The notes below the pieces were generated by a model that saw only the letters and a list, made by a program, of their open reading frames with translations, had not been told where the DNA came from and searched no databases. A program made the position numbers and the translations under genes. This document shows, in pieces, positions 58,516-64,000 of a DNA stretch of 64,000 nt (position 1 is its first letter; every line of letters begins with the position of its first letter). Source of the DNA: Oxytricha trifallax (lineage: Eukaryota; Ciliophora; Spirotrichea; Sporadotrichida; Oxytrichidae); the NCBI GenBank assembly GCA_000711775.1, contig ARYC01017719.1, forward strand, positions 1-64,000. Direction: 5' to 3'.

Positions 58516-59085
58516 GGGATTAATTAAATTTAAAAGAGATTATTGTTATTGAATATTGTATATTTTAAGAATTGAGATCAATTTAATAAAAAAATTAGTA
58601 TTTTTTTATTCTTTCATGTATAATCAAGAACTGGATTCATTTAATAATTTTTTAATAGAATTCTTATAATCTATTTATTTATAAATTAATGAGATTTTGA
58701 ATTAATATTACTACAATTACCAATTATCAAAACTAATATTAAATTAATTAAAGCCCACTTCTTTTAAAAACTTTGGTATTACATTTTTCTTTTTGATAAT
58801 TTACTTCACAATTTAATATTTGACTAACTTTATTTCATCAGAATGTTAGACTTTAAATATTTAATAAGGTCAACTAATTTTAATTAATCATGATTAAATA
58901 TTTGCTCAATTTTTTATAACATAAAATATTTTATTTGTTGATACAAGTTAAGTAATTTTAAATTATTAATATTTAAAAAAATTAAAAATTTACAAAGAAA
59001 ATTCATGGAAAAATTGTTGATATAAAAATAATTGTTTATAATACTGATTTTTGTACTTTGTTACATTCATATTAAATGGTTTCTT

Positions 59086-59601
59086 ATGTATAAGTAAATT
59101 TCACTAAGACAAGAAAAAATATTGCCAAAACTATATGCACAAATTGAATTAATTTATAAAGATGCTTAAGTTATGTGGATTTTTCCTGGTTATAGATACT
59201 ACATATATAAATAATAATTATTTGATGAATTAGAAATCCATGAAACTTGGCTTATTGAATCGCAGAATGTAAGACCTGAATTACTTTCGCAGTATTATAA
59301 AGCTGTTAACTAAATGCACTATCGCTATAAAAAGGCAGTTAAAAAAATTTTAAGAAAAGATAAAGGATTTATAAATTAACAATTAAATACTTTGGATTAA
59401 ATATAGGAATAAGTATTTTAATAGCGAAATGTTCTTAAATTGGACAAACTTGAACAAAAACTTGATTGCTTTATTTAAAAATATGGAAAGTTGGCTGAGA
59501 GATAATTAAATGGAAACAAAGAAAGAATATAATAGATACATTAAATTGAAGAGCGACTATTTCTTTAGGTAATCCATAAATTTTTATATCCGGAAAAGTG
59601 A
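59086..59601 (+). CDS. PEK-tail relative (subfamily B), intact (171 aa)
   Basis: ATG 59086-59088 (MYKQISLRQEKILPKLYAQI) to TGA 59599-59601. It continues MWIFPGYRYYIYKQQLFDEL, EIHETWLIESQNVRPELLSQ, YYKAVNQMHYRYKKAVKKIL, LDKLEQKLDCFIQKYGKLAE, IEERLFLQVIHKFLYPEK. An in-frame ATG at 59005 would add a hydrophobic stretch. Lacks the M-x-C core. Shares size, composition and P-E-K ending. Converges on the minus-strand gene at 60464. Confidence 0.75.
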
Positions 59602-60995
59602 AATATAAATTAAAAAGTTTTAATGTAAAAATAAATTAAATTTATAGGCGAAAATTTTCATTTATATTTATCGTATAATATTTTCACTGTTAACAATAAA
59701 TACATAATAGAAAACAAAAACTATTCGAGTTGATTTGTAATTTATATGCGAATTAAAATTTGATTTTATGGTATAATTTCCATACTTATTTGTTTTTTAT
59801 TTAATTTTAAGAACTTTATTTTCAAGGTTTTTTTTTAAAATAATAATTATCAAATTTTTCGTTGGAAATTTTTTAAATAATAAATTTACATATATTTTAA
59901 ACAACTGGGAATTATAAATTTTCATGCAACATATAAAAAAATTTAATTATTACATTAAATCTTTTTGATAATTTAATTAGGTTAGTTTCATAGGTAATCT
60001 ATTAATTAAATGGTGTATTATTCAGTTTTAGTAGTCTTAAAACAAAAAGTCAATTCTATACTTTAATTTCATATTTATTATTTATAGAAATTACTTAATA
60101 TAATATTAATTTATAATTAACTTGATAAGTTAATCAACACTATATGTTTTATTTATTCTCAATGACATATATAAATGAATATATTTCTAAAGTAATGTGA
60201 TCATCCAATCAAGAATTGATAGCCGTGTTAAAATTGTAAAATGATATTATTTAATTATTAATAAATATATTATATTATACATCTTAGTCTGTTTCTATTA
60301 TAAGTAAGATAATAACTAAAATATCATCTAAAATGGGTAATGTATATCACAAAATTAATTTAAAGCAAGGAAGAAGATATATTAATGAATCTAGTGCTAG
60401 ATTAATTATTTAATTAATTAAATAATATAAATGTTAAGTTCTCTATCGAATTTTAAATTGCTCTCACTTCTCTGGATGGATATAATCCAACATAATGTCT
60501 TCAATCTTATTGAAATCAATTTTTTGAATTTAACTGTCAATTTAGTTTAACTCATTTTCAGCATAATTTCCTTCCAATTCTTGAATTTGCATGATTATAT
60601 TCAATTAATTAAATTGATGAGAATTTTTGCATTTTTTTATTTTCTTATCCATGTCTTTAAGTCTACTTCCCAATTCATTATATTATTATCGCATAAATTC
60701 GATTGATTACTTATAATATTTATTTTCGGAAGACTATTCAGAATAGGTTAATAAATTGGTAGTTAAGTCCCAACTCGTATAAAATCTAGGATCTCTTTTT
60801 GGAATTTGTTTAATATCTTTCCTCTTTATAGTTTAGCATGACATTCTTCTAATGATATAGTTTAGCTATTTTTAATATTTATATACATATTTAATCAACG
60901 TTTTCCTACTTCTTTACTTTATTTCTTTTATTCTTTCAACTAAATTATTGTATTTTCTTTCTACCTATATTTATTTATTGTTTAAATTTTACATT
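59090..60995. repeat. segmental duplication block D2, copy 2
   Basis: Duplicate of 46400-48270. Both genes are intact here and broken in the other copy. Confidence 0.75.
60464..60994 (-). CDS. PEK-tail family protein, intact (176 aa)
   Basis: ATG 60992-60994 (MQNLNNKQIQVERKYNNLVE) to TGA 60464-60466. Core YIRRMSCQTIKRKDIKQI near residue 52, then LLTYSEQSSENKYYKQSIEF, MQIQELEGNYAENELNQIDS, and the tail FNKIEDIMLDYIHPEK. Sister of 47736, which carries a TGA where this copy is open. Confidence 0.8.
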
Positions 60996-61349
60996 TAATT
61001 ATTATACTTATTCAAAATTATTTAGAGTTTAAATATTTTTTTTTACTTTTATGAATATTCAAAATAATTAATTTTCTATTCTTATTTTACATTACAATGA
61101 AAATTTGATAAATAAATAAGTATGTTAATTATATATATTTAAAAAATAATTTTGTCTAAATTCAATCAAATATAGAAAATAAATTTAGTATTTAAATGTT
61201 TTATTTCTAATTTTTTGTGGCAAAATTCAAATTATATGTTCTATTAATAATTAAATTTATCTTTTATCATTTTATGAAAGAAACAAAACTTATTATAGCT
61301 ATGAAATAATTAACATAAAGTAACTTTAAATTATCGTGTAGTGTTTGTA

Positions 61350-61480
61350 ATCATGAAAAATCGCTGCAGATGAGCTGAAAAGTAAGAGTGATGTCAGTGA
61401 GTGATAATATAAATTAAAATTGAATAAAGAAGAAGAGAAAAAGGCAGTAAAAACATTACAAAAGAAATGCTTGTAAGAAA
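61350..61480 (+). CDS. short coding-like segment
   Basis: AADELKSKSDVSE, TGA, QYKLKLNKEEEKKAVKTLQK then KCLQEI. Less A+T-rich than its flanks and lysine-rich. Possibly an MDS or a decayed gene. Confidence 0.35.
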
Positions 61481-62989
61481 TTATATTTTTCACAATAAAA
61501 GATTTTGAACTTTTAAATAGCTTTAATTATTACATTTCTTTATTTAATAAGCTATAATCTTATTCCTTTTATATTTTTATAAATTTCAACTTAGCATAAA
61601 TAATAAATTAGTAATTTATAAGCAGTGATAATTGAGTATATAATAATTAATATTTAATTAAGTATTATAATTGGAAATAATTTTGAAAAATTTAATTCAA
61701 TTAAATAATTAAAAAATATCAATATCTTATTGATAACTTATAAAAATTAATACATAAATATTTTTATCATTAGAAGGTATAAATTTTACTTTAACAGCTG
61801 GTCATAATTAAAAAGAATTAATATTATAAAATTAAAAACCTCTATGATGAATAAAAATTAAACCAAAGTTAGAATTCTCTATTTAATTAATCTGTGGCTG
61901 TAAATTTTTGTCAATATTAATTAAAACTTTTTTAATTAGTTATTAATTTAAATAATATTTCATTCACAATTTATAATCTAATCCTATCGCATATGAGAAA
62001 AAATTAAAATGTAATCTTCTATACCTATAAGATAATCTATAACTAAATCCAAAGTTAAAAGCCAATTGATTTATGGAAAATATTTATTTATAAAATTTAT
62101 TAATAAATCTAAATTTTTAATCTCAAATCTATATGACAAATTCATTTTTTCAAGTTATCAAAAATCTCTTCGATTCTAAAACTTATTTGACAATGAAAAG
62201 TCAACTTAAGTTCAAAAACTAAGTTTAAAATTAATTATAAATCAAACATGGAATCAAAGTTTATATTTTTATTAAAAAAAGGGATTCGTATATGAATATC
62301 TGTTGTATATTACTATCTTATTTTTGATTGAATAATATTTCTTTGTTAGTTTTATCCCAAATTAAATCATTAAATTAAATATTAAAAAAATTTAAAAGTT
62401 CTTAAGTAATTATCTTATAAAATTTTTAAAATACTTTTAATAGATAATAATTGCTTAATTTTTATAACTTAAAAAATCATTCTTCATAAATAATTTATTA
62501 AACTTTGAAAAATAAGGCATTATGTTTTTTATTTGTTATAAATAAAAAAATTGCTATTCTAAATCAATTTGATTGCTAATATTTTCCCAAAATATCATAT
62601 GCGCTTATTTATTGTATTACCAAAGCATTTAATTTAATTTAGAATGGAATTTATTTATAATTTAATAATAAAAGAAATGTAAATTTTAAATTATTTTTTT
62701 TAATTATCAAATTATATAGAATATAACAATATTTCAAAGTCTATAAATGAAATTCAATGGAATTTACTTATTAATTACGATATTAAATTATTCTTTCTGG
62801 TAAATATATAATTATTAATTTATTTGAGCTTTTATTTAAGTTCATTATATTGACTATTTTGAAATATTGTAACCAATATATTACTTATTAATTCCAAATG
62901 GAATATACTACTTTTATAATACTACAAATTTTAAAAAATTGGGTAAGTAAGTATAATTGAAAGTCAGAGGATTTGTAATAATTATTAGT
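61481..62989. other. A+T-rich spacer
   Basis: Nothing recognised on either strand. Confidence 0.45.
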
Positions 62990-63140
62990 TGTAGATTTTA
63001 TAATTATTTATAGTATATTACAAATGCTCAAGACTTAGTGAATCCATTGCAAACATCGACTTCACATAACAGCCAGATAAGTTTTTCAAGTATATTTAAT
63101 CGTTATTTAGCAACTGATTAATTTGATCATGGGTAAATAT
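62990..63140 (+). CDS. short coding-like segment
   Basis: Reads NAQDLVNPLQTSTSHNSQIS then FSSIFNRYLATDQFDHG. Ser/Thr/Gln-rich, unlike the neighbouring A+T noise. No family match. Confidence 0.35.
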
Positions 63141-63214
63141 AGGCTGTTCGACTGAAGGTCCTTGACAAGAGTTAGGTTGTATAAGTGAGGTATCCTATAT
63201 ATTTGCAATTATTA

Positions 63215-63330
63215 CAAGAGTGGGTGAGAGGACCAAGATCATTCGCCGGTAATAACCGTTGACGAGTCTCGGGTTCGAGACATGAGTCATCTCCTGTAGG
63301 TAAAGCCTTCATGCCTGACTCTGAAAGATT
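63215..63330 (+). ncRNA. tRNA-like Pol III element (SINE or tRNA pseudogene)
   Basis: AGTGGGTGAGAGGACC (A-box-like) is followed about 50 bases later by GTCTCGGGTTCGAGAC, a perfect 5-bp stem around a B-box-like GGTTCGA. The block is G+C-rich in A+T-rich surroundings. Acceptor-stem ends and target duplications were not identified, so it is not called as a functional tRNA. Confidence 0.45.
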
Positions 63331-63806
63331 TTAACATATTATTGTGTTTTTTTTAAATACTTTTTACAACTCATTAAATACTGATTTCGAAGCAGAAAAT
63401 TTGAATTAACAGAATAATTTAAATTTTAAATACCATCATAAAATTAAAGCAAAAACCATTTTGTACTTATAAAATTCTTTTAATTCTTAAAAAAAAACTT
63501 TTTTTTAATAGTATAAATAAAGCTAGACATTATTTTGCAAATTAAATCTTACAGCAAAACAATAATTTAGTCAAGTTCTATTTTAATAGATAATATTATT
63601 TCTAGTATAATTAAAAAATACTTTTTATACAGATTAAAAGACAATAGATGAAAACTATTGTAAATCAAAAAGAATTGGGAGATTGCTATTAATCATGATT
63701 AATTGTTTGGAATATGCTTGAAATATTTGCTAAAATAAATGAATATTCATTTTAAATTATATAATATTTTTTTAATTATTTTTCAGTTATATTTTTATAT
63801 AATAAC
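63331..63806. other. A+T-rich spacer
   Basis: Nothing recognised. Confidence 0.45.
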
Positions 63807-64000
63807 ATGTCAGATTAAGAACTCTTATAGATTAAATTAAGATAGTAAAGCAAATCTTTGGTGACAAGGACAAACAAAATAAGCGAAAGAAGTAAAATTA
63901 TAAACAAGCAAATTAATTTTTACTACAATTCACAATATCGCTATATTACTAAGAACATGATGTGTTAATCAATCAGTCCACGTGAAATTAGAAAAATATC
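63807..64000 (+). CDS. PEK-tail family protein, 5' part, cut by window end
   Basis: ATG 63807-63809 opens MSDQELLQIKLRQQSKSLVT, ISERSKIINKQINFYYNSQY, then the core ITKNMMCQSISPREIRKI at residues about 48-64, and is open to the last base. It shows that the array continues to the right. Confidence 0.75.

Noticed and set aside
1..64000. Euplotes or a standard-code A+T-rich genome (e.g. apicomplexan, organelle)
   Set aside because: Frames require TAA/TAG as Gln with TGA as stop, and TBE-type elements with AAT duplications fit Oxytricha/Stylonychia-like hypotrichs.
1..64000. CRISPR array, rRNA genes, bacterial operon signals
   Set aside because: No regularly spaced repeats, no rRNA-like blocks and no ribosome-binding-site patterns; the sequence is eukaryotic germline DNA.

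Overview
The window looks like germline (micronuclear) DNA of a spirotrich/hypotrich ciliate of the Oxytricha-Stylonychia type. Four things point there. (1) Reading frames only become long and family-consistent when TAA and TAG are read as Gln and TGA is the only stop. (2) Three transposons end in CAAAACCCCAAAACCCC-type (G4T4 telomere-like) inverted repeats flanked by AAT, as in telomere-bearing elements (TBEs). (3) A gene is cut into pieces on 8-9 bp direct repeats that look like MDS/IES pointers. (4) The background is very A+T-rich (about four fifths by eye). Euplotes is disfavoured because it uses TAA/TAG as stops. The standard-code open frames are mostly truncated at Gln codons or are shadows.

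Layout. 1-3455: two TBEs, one apparently nested in the other. 4.4-6.3 kb: a duplicated coding-like segment and a first member of a repeated gene family. 7.1-11.5 kb: pieces of an importin-alpha-like armadillo gene on the minus strand, one junction joined in frame by an 8-bp pointer and one piece out of order. 12-27 kb: more members of the repeated family, mixed with non-autonomous transposons. 27.7-32.3 kb: a family member split by a complete 4.08-kb TBE; removing the TBE plus one AAT rejoins the frame. 33-61 kb: a dense array of family members, mainly on the minus strand, with segmental duplications, small TIR elements and a tRNA-derived SINE. 61-64 kb: sparse, ending in another family member cut by the window edge.

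The main discovery candidate is the repeated family, here called the 'PEK-tail family'. I count about 30 copies on both strands. Typical copies are 150-180 codons, Gln/Lys/Ile/Leu/Asn-rich and probably helical or coiled-coil. They carry a motif like (N/R/K)-M-x-C-x-(T/S)-(I/L/F)-x-x-(K)-D about a quarter to a third of the way in, and end in an acidic, hydrophobic tail such as E-x-E-D-(I/M)-(I/L)-x-x-(Y/F)-I-x-P-E-K followed by TGA. Eleven copies are open from ATG to the tail. The others carry in-frame TGAs, frameshifts, an IES-like insert or a TBE. I do not recognise the family.

How parts relate: TBEs, hAT-like elements (8-bp duplications), MITE-like foldbacks and SINEs have inserted between and into the copies. 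The array itself has grown by duplicating blocks of several genes. All protein assignments rest on hand translation; no database search was possible. With TGA the only stop in A+T-rich DNA, open frames of about 100 codons can occur by chance, so repeated motifs carried more weight than openness.
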